Below, piece after piece: positions 1 through 6,758 of a DNA stretch of 6,758 bases. A program made the translations under genes and the position numbers. Below the pieces are notes generated by a model, which made no database searches, had not been told where the DNA came from, and saw nothing but the letters and a program-made list of their open reading frames with translations. Positions within the stretch are counted from its first letter, which is position 1. Every line of letters starts with the position of its first letter. Source of the DNA: Candidatus Brocadiaceae bacterium (lineage in GTDB: Bacteria > Planctomycetota > Brocadiia > SM23-32); assembly GCA_003567495.1 (NCBI GenBank), contig PWZK01000095.1, forward strand, positions 1 to 6,758, read 5' to 3'.

Positions 1-31
1 GCCCTTTTCAGGCGCTCAGGGGACGTGTTAA

Positions 32-1163
<1,132 letters not shown>

Positions 1164-1228
1164 ATTTTGCAAAATTTCTCAGGTCCTTCGGGGAAGATTG
1201 TGTTGCGCACACTGGATATTCATCACCA

Positions 1229-1257
1229 TTGCGTTACTTGTTTTCCCCGGTTATAAT
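1229..1257 (+). promoter_or_regulatory. Sigma-70-like promoter for the BFN-protein/transporter pair
   Basis: A perfect -10 hexamer TATAAT (1252-1257) lies 17 bp after TTGCGT (1229-1234), which matches only the first three -35 positions. The predicted start near 1264 would leave an untranslated leader of about 54 nt before the ATG at 1318. It lies after the obg hairpin, which supports separate transcription of the downstream pair. Confidence 0.5.
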
Positions 1258-1304
1258 GAATGCAGATTTTAAGCGTGTTCACTAAATATCTACTACTTAG
1301 ATTT

Positions 1305-1309
1305 GGGAG
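1305..1309 (+). promoter_or_regulatory. Ribosome binding site that sets the start at 1318
   Basis: GGGAG at 1305-1309 lies 8 bases before the ATG at 1318. The longer alternative would start at TTG 1303, which would put this site inside the coding region and adds only five residues (LGAFG) with no family support. The ATG at 1318 is therefore preferred. Confidence 0.6.
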
Positions 1310-1317
1310 CCTTTGGA

Positions 1318-1980
1318 ATGGAAATAACAAAAGAGCGCAAGGTGATTTGGGGGCTTATTTTTTTGTTGATCGTCGCAGCTGTCGCATACAGGGTTTTTGA
1401 ACCGGGCGTTCGAAATGGCGTGCAAGATCGACATTTAAATGCTCTTATGTCGACTTACGCCGGAGAGACTTCTCCGGGGGTTGATGTTTCCGGAATGCCC
1501 GATAAAATTCCTGTGGAGGCCGCCGGAGTGGGGGTACACCCCGAGACCGGCGCTTCGGTCGTGTTACTCGTAACAGAGGATGGAAAGGCGTATTTGCCGG
1601 TTTTCATCGGCCCGTTCGAGGGCGATGCCATATCACGTGCTCTGGAAGGCGTAAGAACGCCGCGTCCGCTCATCCACGATCTATTTTCCGAGGTTATTGA
1701 TGTTCTCGGCGGTAAAGTAGAGGAGGTGGCGGTGGCGTCTCTTGAAGAAGGCACTTTTCGCGCCGACCTGGTTCTGAAGACCGCCGACGGCGAATCTGTC
1801 GGCATAGATGCGCGGCCAAGCGACTCAATAGCCATTGCGATCAAAAAAGGCGTGGATATATTTGTTGCAGCCTCTGTGATGGAGGCGGCAGGCTATGAGA
1901 TCAAGGAGGAAGATGATGTTCCGGCCCCTGCACCAGATCCGGATACGTTCCCCCAGATGCCCGATGCCGAGTTGATATAG
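1318..1980 (+). CDS. Membrane-anchored bifunctional nuclease (BFN/DUF151) domain protein
   Basis: The protein has 220 residues. A charged N-terminus (KERK, 5-8) is followed by one hydrophobic segment at about 9-24, then a linker, the BFN domain (PF02577) at about 65-193, and an acidic, proline-rich tail. Diagnostic BFN motifs are LPVFIGPFEGDAI (93-105), TPRPLIHDLF (114-123), GTFRADLVL (145-153) and DARPSDSIAIA (164-174). Nuclease activity on DNA and RNA was reported for plant and Thermotoga-type members, but the biological role in bacteria is unsettled. Most family members I know lack a membrane anchor. The positive-inside rule would place the N-terminus in the cytoplasm and the BFN domain outside, but basic residues after the segment (R25, R32, R38) make this uncertain. 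The gene ends in tandem in-frame TAG codons (1978-1983), 19 bp before the transporter start, so the two are probably co-transcribed. Domain call is firm; function is not. Confidence 0.88.
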   Translation: MEITKERKVIWGLIFLLIVAAVAYRVFEPGVRNGVQDRHLNALMSTYAGETSPGVDVSGMPDKIPVEAAGVGVHPETGASVVLLVTEDGKAYLPVFIGPFEGDAISRALEGVRTPRPLIHDLFSEVIDVLGGKVEEVAVASLEEGTFRADLVLKTADGESVGIDARPSDSIAIAIKKGVDIFVAASVMEAAGYEIKEEDDVPAPAPDPDTFPQMPDAELI

Positions 1981-1988
1981 TAGCATAC

Positions 1989-1994
1989 GGGAGG
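1989..1994 (+). promoter_or_regulatory. Strong Shine-Dalgarno site for the transporter
   Basis: GGGAGG at 1989-1994 lies 5 bases before the ATG at 2000. It fixes the start and suggests independent, efficient initiation within a transcript shared with the upstream gene. Confidence 0.75.
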
Positions 1995-1999
1995 ACTTT

Positions 2000-2932
2000 A
2001 TGCGAAGAAAAAAAAATGACGGAGCAGGTTTTGTCCCCGGGGTTTTGGCAGCCATATGCTGGGGCACCCATTTCCCGCTGCTTTTAAATCGAGTGAGTGC
2101 GGCTACGGATCCGCTGGTTTTTTATTTTCATTGTGTTTTCTGGGCTGCGATAGCTTCCATGACATTGCTGACACTGCTGGGCCGAACCGATGAGCTGTCG
2201 CTGATAAGCAGCAGGAGCGGCACAATTTTTATGCTCGTGCTGACGGGTGGCTACGGCCTCTGGATACTGCTTGCGACCGCTTTTCGCATTCAACCCGATG
2301 GTGGTCACGATGTTGAGCTTGTTTTTTATTCGGGCCCGGTTGTGCTGGCATTTTTTTCGCTTTTTACGCGCGGCGGATCGCGTCAGGTCCGGCTTGGCCC
2401 GCCCCTGGTCGGGCTGGCAGGCGTAATCCTGATTATCTACGGTATTGGCGGACTGGAAACGCCGGGGTTGAGGGTATTTGCTTTTGCAGCCGGCGCGGCG
2501 GCTATCTGGGCCGTCTTCTCAATCCTATCATACTCCCTGCTGCGTCGTTTTGAAGTGCTGCCGGCGCTTGTTTTGATGTTATGTGTATCGACAGTATGTC
2601 TTTTCCTGACATCTCTCATCATGCGAATAGATGTTCTGGCCATTGACCGCGGGGATATCTGGGTAAGTATTCTTGTGGGAACAATTTCGATAGCGATGGG
2701 GTTGGGTTTGTGGATGAAGTGTATGTCAGGCCTGAATATGCCCTCAAAAGCCTCTACGCTGTGGTATGGCGCCCCGATACTGAGTGTTTTTCTGTACGGC
2801 TACTTCGATGGCGCCGGCATGGGATGGGCGTCTTTCGCCGGGATCATAGTCATTTTGTTTTCTTTTAAGTCGGGCGGCAAACCCAGAGAAAAAACGGAAA
2901 CAACATTCGGGGATATGCTTTCCGGGCGATGA
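2000..2932 (+). CDS. DMT-superfamily (EamA-like) transporter
   Basis: A 310-residue polytopic inner-membrane protein with about ten hydrophobic segments in two halves, the architecture of drug/metabolite transporters with paired EamA domains. Approximate segments are 10-30, 41-60, 76-93, 105-121, 131-148, 156-176, 187-206, 220-237, 250-268 and 272-291. Family-like features are 'AAICWGTHFPL' in the first helix, 'GLAGVILIIYG' closing the first half, 'ALWMKC'-type sequence (here GLGLWMKCMSG, about 234-244) in the eighth helix, and 'LWYGAPILSVFLYGY' in the ninth. Many members export amino acids or other metabolites; the substrate cannot be read here. A short basic start (MRRKK, encoded partly by a run of nine A at 2008-2016) and a hydrophilic tail after about 292 suggest both ends are cytoplasmic. 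It probably shares a promoter with the BFN-domain gene. Confidence 0.85.
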   Translation: MRRKKNDGAGFVPGVLAAICWGTHFPLLLNRVSAATDPLVFYFHCVFWAAIASMTLLTLLGRTDELSLISSRSGTIFMLVLTGGYGLWILLATAFRIQPDGGHDVELVFYSGPVVLAFFSLFTRGGSRQVRLGPPLVGLAGVILIIYGIGGLETPGLRVFAFAAGAAAIWAVFSILSYSLLRRFEVLPALVLMLCVSTVCLFLTSLIMRIDVLAIDRGDIWVSILVGTISIAMGLGLWMKCMSGLNMPSKASTLWYGAPILSVFLYGYFDGAGMGWASFAGIIVILFSFKSGGKPREKTETTFGDMLSGR

Positions 2933-2947
2933 TGCCAGGATTTATTT
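2921..2947 (+). terminator. Possible terminator at the convergent junction
   Basis: TCCGGGC (2921-2927) pairs with GCCAGGA (2934-2940) with one G/A mismatch around a 6-base loop that contains the transporter stop codon. The T-rich stretch TTTATTT (2941-2947) follows on the + strand. The stem is short and imperfect, so this is a candidate only. It lies where two converging transcripts meet with 9 bp between stop codons. Confidence 0.3.
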
Positions 2948-3550
2948 GACATTCTCCAGTGCTTCCCGCCAGCGTCCGGCGGCATCGGGCGAAATATCAA
3001 TGCCGGTAATAGCCCTCAGGTGCAGGTATGCCACAAGGCGCACCGCTTCAGTGCGGTCGTTTATGCCCATCTGGAAAATCCGGAGCCTCTGGTTCCGTGG
3101 CATAACCCCGGCCGCAATATCCAGTGCGGTTATTCTGAGCAGCGGCTTGGGATCATTATCGAGTACATATTCAAGATCGCTTCCTGAGTCACCGTGCTTG
3201 ATTGCGGCCAGAGAAATCAGCGCCCTTCGCCGCACGAAAGGCTCCGTATCCCGCCTTAGCGCATATCTGAGCCTGTCAATTGACTGAGGGTCTTTTATGT
3301 CACCGAGTGAGTCGGCGGCCATTGCACGCGCAACCGGATTTGGGTCCCGGGACGTAATATCCTCAAGTGCAGGCCGCAACCTCGACGGAGGATCGCCGAT
3401 CTTACGCAAAGTATCAAGCCTTTCGTCCGCCGTGCCAGATTCCAGGCGCCGCTGCATACGACGCGCCTTCCGATCCCCCGGCATAATTTGACAACCGGTC
3501 GAAAGAAATATAACGGCGCACAGACCTGCTGTCAGGAAAAATTTGATCAT
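2942..3550 (-). CDS. HEAT-repeat lipoprotein
   Basis: The protein has 202 residues. A short basic start (MIK) and a hydrophobic stretch lead to LSTGC, with the putative lipidated Cys at 20: a type II signal peptide, though Ser at -3 is less usual. The +2 residue is Gln, not Asp, consistent with outer-membrane sorting in a diderm. The mature part consists of about four to five HEAT-like helical pairs from residue 32 on, with repeating 'VARAMAADSLGDI', 'VRRRALISLAAI' and 'LRITALDIAAG' helices. The C-terminus has ITG(x)11W (ITGIDIS...RW), a motif I associate with small HEAT proteins of Planctomycetota-like bacteria. HEAT arrays usually bind proteins; no partner can be named. A longer reading from ATG 3619 would overlap rpsI by 62 bp and bury the signal peptide, so the ATG at 3550 is preferred. 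It starts 7 bp after the rpsI stop without a clear Shine-Dalgarno site, suggesting translational coupling. Confidence 0.8.
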   Translation of the reverse strand: MIKFFLTAGLCAVIFLSTGCQIMPGDRKARRMQRRLESGTADERLDTLRKIGDPPSRLRPALEDITSRDPNPVARAMAADSLGDIKDPQSIDRLRYALRRDTEPFVRRRALISLAAIKHGDSGSDLEYVLDNDPKPLLRITALDIAAGVMPRNQRLRIFQMGINDRTEAVRLVAYLHLRAITGIDISPDAAGRWREALENVK

Positions 3551-3557
3551 TGCCGAT

Positions 3558-3947
3558 TTAACGCTTGCTGCGCTGCTTTCCGCGTCTTGCTTTGTGTTTT
3601 CCGAACTTCTTGCGTTCAACCATACGTGAATCCCTTGTGAGGTGATCTTTTTCTTTTAAGATATCCTCGTATGAGCTGTCGGCCTTGCGAAGCGCTCGCG
3701 CGATTCCGAGTTTCACTGCTTCGGCCTGCCCCGTTTGACCACCACCATTGGTTTTCACAATGAGATCGTACATGTCTGCGGTTTCAGTATCGAGAAGTGG
3801 CGCCATAATCTCCTTTTTATGGGCCCTGCGCGGAAAGTAATCGTCAAGGGGTTTTCCGTTTATTTCTATTTCACCTGCCCCCTGGCAAATTCTCACGCGC
3901 GCCACAGAAGTCTTACGCCGTCCGGTTCCCCACCAATAATCAGCCAT
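3558..3947 (-). CDS. rpsI: 30S ribosomal protein S9 (uS9)
   Basis: 129 residues, the normal length. Family hallmarks are GTGRRKTSVARVR near the N-terminus, EIEINGKPLDDYF, the glycine-rich NGGGQTGQAEAVKLGIARAL, LTRDSRMVERKKFG, and the basic tail ending SKR, whose terminal residues reach the P-site tRNA in the 30S subunit. The position before SKR is Arg (QRSKR), where Phe is common (QFSKR). It follows rplM by 44 bp, the conserved L13-S9 operon order, and has its own ribosome binding site. Confidence 0.97.
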   Translation of the reverse strand: MADYWWGTGRRKTSVARVRICQGAGEIEINGKPLDDYFPRRAHKKEIMAPLLDTETADMYDLIVKTNGGGQTGQAEAVKLGIARALRKADSSYEDILKEKDHLTRDSRMVERKKFGKHKARRGKQRSKR

Positions 3948-3953
3948 AAAAAA

Positions 3954-3959
3954 CCCCTC
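3954..3959 (-). promoter_or_regulatory. Ribosome binding site of rpsI
   Basis: On the - strand GAGGGG lies 6 bases (all T) before the rpsI ATG. It is a good anti-SD match and sets the start at 3947. Confidence 0.65.
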
Positions 3960-3991
3960 AATCTACTTGTTATTACACATCTGGACTCATG

Positions 3992-4435
3992 TCAATTGCT
4001 TACATCTACTTTTTCAGGCTTTTGATACGTATGCGGATGCTCGGGGCCGGGATAGACTTTAAGTTTGCTCATAATACTGCGCCCCAGCCGGCCGCGCGGC
4101 AACATACCTTTCACCGCCAGGCGAACTACGTCGTCCGGTTTTTTTTCAAGCATTTCAGGTATTTTGCGTATCTTACGTCCGCCCGAGTATCCGGAATACC
4201 GCTCATATTCCTTATCAGTCATTTTCTTGCCGGTAAGACGAACATGCGCGGCATTGGTCACTACGACGTAGGCTCCGGTATCTACATGCGGAGTATAGTC
4301 CGCCCTGTTCTTACCCATCAGCAGGGTGGCTATTTCGGCAGCCATACGTCCCAGAACTTTGTCCTTCGCATCGACATGGTACCAGGCCCTGGTATCGGGC
4401 CCGAAATCTTCTTTCTTTGCAAAATATGTTTTCAT
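3992..4435 (-). CDS. rplM: 50S ribosomal protein L13 (uL13)
   Basis: 147 residues, close to the usual 142-150. Recognisable features in order are MKTYFAK, the WYHVDAKDKVLGRMA start of the core, YTPHVDTGAYVVVTNA, the LTGKK segment, YSGYSGG, AVKGMLPRGRLGRS, LKVYPGPEHPH and QKP. L13 is an early-assembling 50S protein. Small departures from the common sequence are DTGAY for DTGDY and YSGYSGG for the frequent HSGYPGG. It is the first gene of the L13-S9-lipoprotein unit; a near-consensus promoter lies just upstream. No convincing Shine-Dalgarno site precedes the ATG; the leader is AT-rich. Confidence 0.97.
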   Translation of the reverse strand: MKTYFAKKEDFGPDTRAWYHVDAKDKVLGRMAAEIATLLMGKNRADYTPHVDTGAYVVVTNAAHVRLTGKKMTDKEYERYSGYSGGRKIRKIPEMLEKKPDDVVRLAVKGMLPRGRLGRSIMSKLKVYPGPEHPHTYQKPEKVDVSN

Positions 4436-4488
4436 TAAATTTTACCGCTGAACAAAAAACAACCATTATATACTATTACAGATGATGC

Positions 4489-4517
4489 ATTGTACATAAT
4501 GCGTTTCATTTTGTCAA
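4489..4517 (-). promoter_or_regulatory. Strong sigma-70 promoter of rplM-rpsI-lipoprotein
   Basis: On the - strand a consensus -35 TTGACA (4517-4512) is followed after exactly 17 bases by TACAAT (4494-4489), one mismatch from TATAAT. The predicted start near 4482 gives a leader of about 47 nt. A second TATAAT lies at 4470-4465 but lacks a matching -35. Strength and position fit a ribosomal protein operon. Confidence 0.85.
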
Positions 4518-4538
4518 GTCATTCACTTTTTTCATCTG

Positions 4539-4553
4539 GTTTATGAAATAAAC
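4539..4553 (-). terminator. Weak hairpin after the EF-G-like gene
   Basis: On the - strand GTTTAT, loop TTC, ATAAAC forms a perfect but AT-rich 6-bp stem just past the TAG stop (4556-4558). No T-tract follows directly. It is the only terminator-like element between the EF-G-like gene and the rplM promoter, so read-through into rplM is possible. Confidence 0.25.
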
Positions 4554-4555
4554 GC

Positions 4556-6601
4556 CTATTCATCTTCAAGGTCTTTCTTTTTTTTACGTTCTATTATTTG
4601 CTGCTGAATGTGGCTGGGCACCGGTTCGTAGTGCGAGAATTCCAGGGTGAAGGTTCCTTCTCCCCCGGTCATGCTCTGCAGTTCGGCGCTGTAGGTGCCC
4701 AGTTCAGATTGCGGGATCAGCGCCGAAAGTGTCTGCATTTCCCCCTGCTGATCCATGCCGCCAATCTGGCCGCGATGTCCGGCCAGGTTAGCCGTAACGT
4801 CGCCAACGTATTCCGAGGGCACCGTGACTTCCAATTTTACCACTGGTTCCAGCAAAACCGGTTTGCTATGTAAAAATGCTTCACGAAACGCGCGGGACGC
4901 AGCGATTTTGAAAGCGGCTTCCGAGGAATCGACATCGTGGTAAGATCCGAAAAAAACCGCTGCTTTCAGATCAACCACTGTGCAGCCGGCGAGAACACCT
5001 GTCTCCAGGGTTTCTCTTATCCCTTTTTCAACGGCAGGCATGAACTGCTGGGGGATAACTCCGCCTTTGATCTCGTCGATAAACTCGAATCCCTCCCCTC
5101 TTTCGTTGGGCTCCAGGCGAAGGTGAACTTCCCCGTACTGGCCACGCCCACCCGACTGTTTTTTATGTTTATATTTACCTTCCGCAGAGGCCGTTATTGT
5201 CTCCCGATAAGGCACCGACGGCTCGCGGGTCTCGGCACTTACACCGTAGCGGTTTTTTAGTCTGGACAGCATTACTTCAAGATGCAGGTTGCTCATGCCC
5301 GTAATCAGCAATTCATTGCTCTGAGCGTCCCTTTCCACATTAAATGTGGGGTCGCTCTCGGCAAGGCGCTGAAGGCCTGAGCTTATTTTTTGCTCGTCGT
5401 CACGGCTTTTCGGCTCGACCGCCAGAGACATCATGGGGCTGGGAATAGCTGAAGGTGGAATCACCCACTTCTCTCCCCGTGCTCGCAAGATGTCTCCAAA
5501 CTCCATGTCTTCTACTTTACTTACGCATGCGATATCGCCGGGGCCTGCGCTCCCGCAGTCCTTCTGCTCAGATCCGAAAGGCACATTTATATGCCCCAAT
5601 CGTTCCGCGGCTCCGCTGCGTGCCACCTCCACTGTATCGCCGTCGCTGACAGTTCCGGCAAACACTCTGAAAAAAACCAACCTTCCAACATGCGGATCGA
5701 CAACTATCTTGAAGACTTTTGCGCAGAAAGGTGCGTCGGGATCAGGTTTTATTTCCACGGTTTCTTCGGTTTCAGGTGTTTTGGCTTCTACGGCTTTGCG
5801 CTCCTGCGGTGAGGGCGAGCAGTCCGGGAGAAAGTCAAGAATTTCTTTAACCCCGACTTTTTTCTCGGCGGAGCTGCAAAGTATGGGTGTAAGCTCTCCG
5901 TTGACGACCGCTTTTTTAAAGGTTTTTTTTATCTGTTCCGCACTGATTTCGCCGCCTTCGAGGTAAGTCTCCATCAAATCGTCGTCACACTCGACTATGG
6001 ATTCGCGCAGTGACTGGGAAAGTGCGTCGAAATCACCCACCACGCCATCGGGGGCATCGGCACTTTCCAGAAGATTCACAACGCCGCTGCAATCTTCGCC
6101 GAGGCCGACCGGAATAAAAACCGGCACGCAATCGTTTCCGAAAGCGTCCTGTATGTCTGAAATCAACCGCTCGTAATTAACATTTTCGGCATCTATATGC
6201 GTAATGACAAATATTCTGGCGAGGTTTTCGTTACGTGCATACTCATACATCCTTCGCGTGTTGAGCTTTATGCCATCTCCGGCGTCTATGGTCACCAGCA
6301 CCGTTTCCACCGCCGGGAGTACTGCGGCGGCCGCCCCTGAAAAATCGAGATGCCCCGGTGTATCTATAAGATTCAGGGTATAGCCCTTATAATCCAGGTT
6401 AAATATTGCGGTATCAATGGAGAACTTCCGTTCTTTTTCCTCCGGTTCGAAGTCGCTCAGTGAACTGCCCTCTTCTACGTTCCCCGCGCGATTGACAGCC
6501 CCGGCGGAAAAGAGCATGGTATCGAGCAGTCTTGTTTTTCCCGATGCGCCGTGCCCTCCCAAAGCGACATTTCGCAGTTTAGAAGCATCTTTTTTTGCCA
6601 T
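4556..6601 (-). CDS. EF-G-like translational GTPase (EF-G2 type paralogue)
   Basis: A 681-residue protein with the full five-domain EF-G layout: G domain about 9-260, acidic linker 262-288, domain II about 290-375, III about 388-460, IV about 470-590, V about 592-662, then a Lys/Glu-rich tail. G1 is GHGASGKT (16-23), as in the EF-G2 subfamily rather than the AHIDAGKT of classical FusA. G3 is DTPGH (80-84), keeping the catalytic-type His that many EF-G2 proteins replace with Tyr. The G4 position reads THID (134-137) rather than NKxD; G5 is CSSA (242-245). Domain IV holds GGRGQYGEV (484-492) and GSYHDVDSSEAAFKIA (552-567). EF-G paralogues may act in translocation, recycling or under special conditions; the role here is unknown, and whether a second, classical fusA exists lies outside this window. 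The start has a strong ribosome binding site. TATACT at 6642-6637 is a weak -10 candidate. Confidence 0.93.
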   Translation of the reverse strand: MAKKDASKLRNVALGGHGASGKTRLLDTMLFSAGAVNRAGNVEEGSSLSDFEPEEKERKFSIDTAIFNLDYKGYTLNLIDTPGHLDFSGAAAAVLPAVETVLVTIDAGDGIKLNTRRMYEYARNENLARIFVITHIDAENVNYERLISDIQDAFGNDCVPVFIPVGLGEDCSGVVNLLESADAPDGVVGDFDALSQSLRESIVECDDDLMETYLEGGEISAEQIKKTFKKAVVNGELTPILCSSAEKKVGVKEILDFLPDCSPSPQERKAVEAKTPETEETVEIKPDPDAPFCAKVFKIVVDPHVGRLVFFRVFAGTVSDGDTVEVARSGAAERLGHINVPFGSEQKDCGSAGPGDIACVSKVEDMEFGDILRARGEKWVIPPSAIPSPMMSLAVEPKSRDDEQKISSGLQRLAESDPTFNVERDAQSNELLITGMSNLHLEVMLSRLKNRYGVSAETREPSVPYRETITASAEGKYKHKKQSGGRGQYGEVHLRLEPNERGEGFEFIDEIKGGVIPQQFMPAVEKGIRETLETGVLAGCTVVDLKAAVFFGSYHDVDSSEAAFKIAASRAFREAFLHSKPVLLEPVVKLEVTVPSEYVGDVTANLAGHRGQIGGMDQQGEMQTLSALIPQSELGTYSAELQSMTGGEGTFTLEFSHYEPVPSHIQQQIIERKKKKDLEDE

Positions 6602-6606
6602 GAACG

Positions 6607-6612
6607 ACCTCC
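6607..6612 (-). promoter_or_regulatory. Shine-Dalgarno site of the EF-G-like gene
   Basis: On the - strand GGAGGT lies at 6612-6607, 5 bases before the ATG (6601-6599). A near-perfect match that fixes the start. Confidence 0.8.
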
Positions 6613-6664
6613 GTTTCGAGCCGCGTTAAAGTGAAAAGTATATATTCAGTAAACCACGTTAAAA

Positions 6665-6746
6665 GTAGCGCAGGCGTCCTCGCCTGCATTCGTTTTTGTG
6701 CAGCGCCCCGGCCTCCCGTACGATGCAGGCGGGACGCCTGCGCTAC
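6665..6746. repeat. Long inverted repeat with hairpin arms (REP/BIME- or MITE-like)
   Basis: The left arm starts GTAGCGCAGGCGTCC (6665-6679) and the right arm ends GGACGCCTGCGCTAC (6732-6746). The arms (6665-6692 and 6721-6746) are reverse complements apart from two extra T in the left one. Each arm is itself a hairpin: GCAGGCG (6670-6676), TCCT, CGCCTGC (6681-6687); and GCAGGCG (6725-6731), GGA, CGCCTGC (6735-6741). About 28 bp of unique sequence lie between. The layout is that of a paired palindromic intergenic repeat; no transposase is nearby. The right part of the window, 6602-6758, holds nothing else except the leader of the EF-G-like gene. Confidence 0.85.
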
Positions 6747-6758
6747 AAAAGGCAACAA

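Noticed and set aside
1180..1195. CCTTCGGGG as a UUCG-tetraloop terminator after obg
   Set aside because: Only about two to three base pairs can form around TTCG and no T-tract follows.
1303..1317. TTG start for the BFN-domain protein
   Set aside because: It overlaps the likely ribosome binding site GGGAG and adds only five residues; the ATG at 1318 is well spaced.
2008..2016. Run of nine A at the transporter start as a programmed frameshift site
   Set aside because: The downstream frame is continuous and complete without slippage; the run simply encodes part of the basic RRKK start.
3551..3619. Longer N-terminus for the HEAT lipoprotein from ATG 3619
   Set aside because: It would overlap rpsI by 62 bp and add 23 polar residues in front of a clear lipoprotein signal peptide.
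3989..4438. Open frame of 149 codons on the + strand
   Set aside because: It mirrors rplM almost end to end, and rplM is certain; no domain is recognisable.
4465..4470. Second TATAAT before rplM as an additional promoter
   Set aside because: No -35-like sequence at suitable distance and no extended -10 TG; the upstream TTGACA-17-TACAAT pair is far stronger.
5433..5966. Open frame of 177 codons on the + strand
   Set aside because: Antisense to the EF-G-like gene, low-complexity Ser/Pro/Thr content, no family features and no ribosome binding site noted.
6670..6697. Left hairpin of the long repeat plus TTTTT (6693-6697) as a + strand terminator
   Set aside because: No + strand gene ends here, five bases separate stem and T-run, and the paired-arm structure is a better explanation.

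Overview
The window carries seven protein-coding genes in two converging groups, and nearly all of it is coding. Three genes run on the + strand (obg, a membrane-anchored bifunctional-nuclease-domain protein, and a DMT-family transporter). Four run on the - strand (an EF-G-like GTPase, ribosomal proteins L13 and S9, and a small HEAT-repeat lipoprotein). The two groups converge at about 2932-2942, with only 9 bp between the stop codons. No tRNA, rRNA, CRISPR array, transposase or phage gene is visible.

Organism: a bacterium of middling GC content with a lipoprotein export system. The EF-G paralogue (P-loop GHGASGKT, 'IDAENV' after G4), the small HEAT-repeat lipoprotein ending in an 'ITG...W' motif, the DUF151/BFN protein and dispersed GC-rich palindromes in the spacers together suggest the PVC group, most likely Planctomycetota (perhaps Phycisphaerae-like). 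This is inference from remembered family features, not from a search, and should be held loosely.

Region by region. Positions 1-157 are non-coding, with one perfect 7-bp hairpin and a short direct repeat next to a -10-like box. Positions 158-1153 are obg, whose stop codon lies inside a perfect 15-bp inverted repeat. Positions 1154-1317 hold a promoter-like pair for the next two genes. Positions 1318-2932 are the BFN-domain protein and the transporter, 19 bp apart, the transporter with a strong Shine-Dalgarno site; they are probably one transcript. Positions 2942-4435 (- strand) are rplM-rpsI-lipoprotein, read from a near-consensus sigma-70 promoter at 4489-4517. Positions 4556-6601 (- strand) are the EF-G paralogue with its own strong ribosome binding site. 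Positions 6602-6758 are non-coding and dominated by a long inverted repeat whose two arms are each hairpins.

How the genes relate: four of the seven serve translation or ribosome assembly (Obg, L13, S9, EF-G-like), so this is mainly a housekeeping neighbourhood. The less ordinary elements are the BFN domain tethered to the membrane, the HEAT lipoprotein 7 bp behind rpsI, the altered G4 motif of the EF-G-like protein, and the palindromic elements at both ends. I see no clear evidence for a wholly new multi-gene system.
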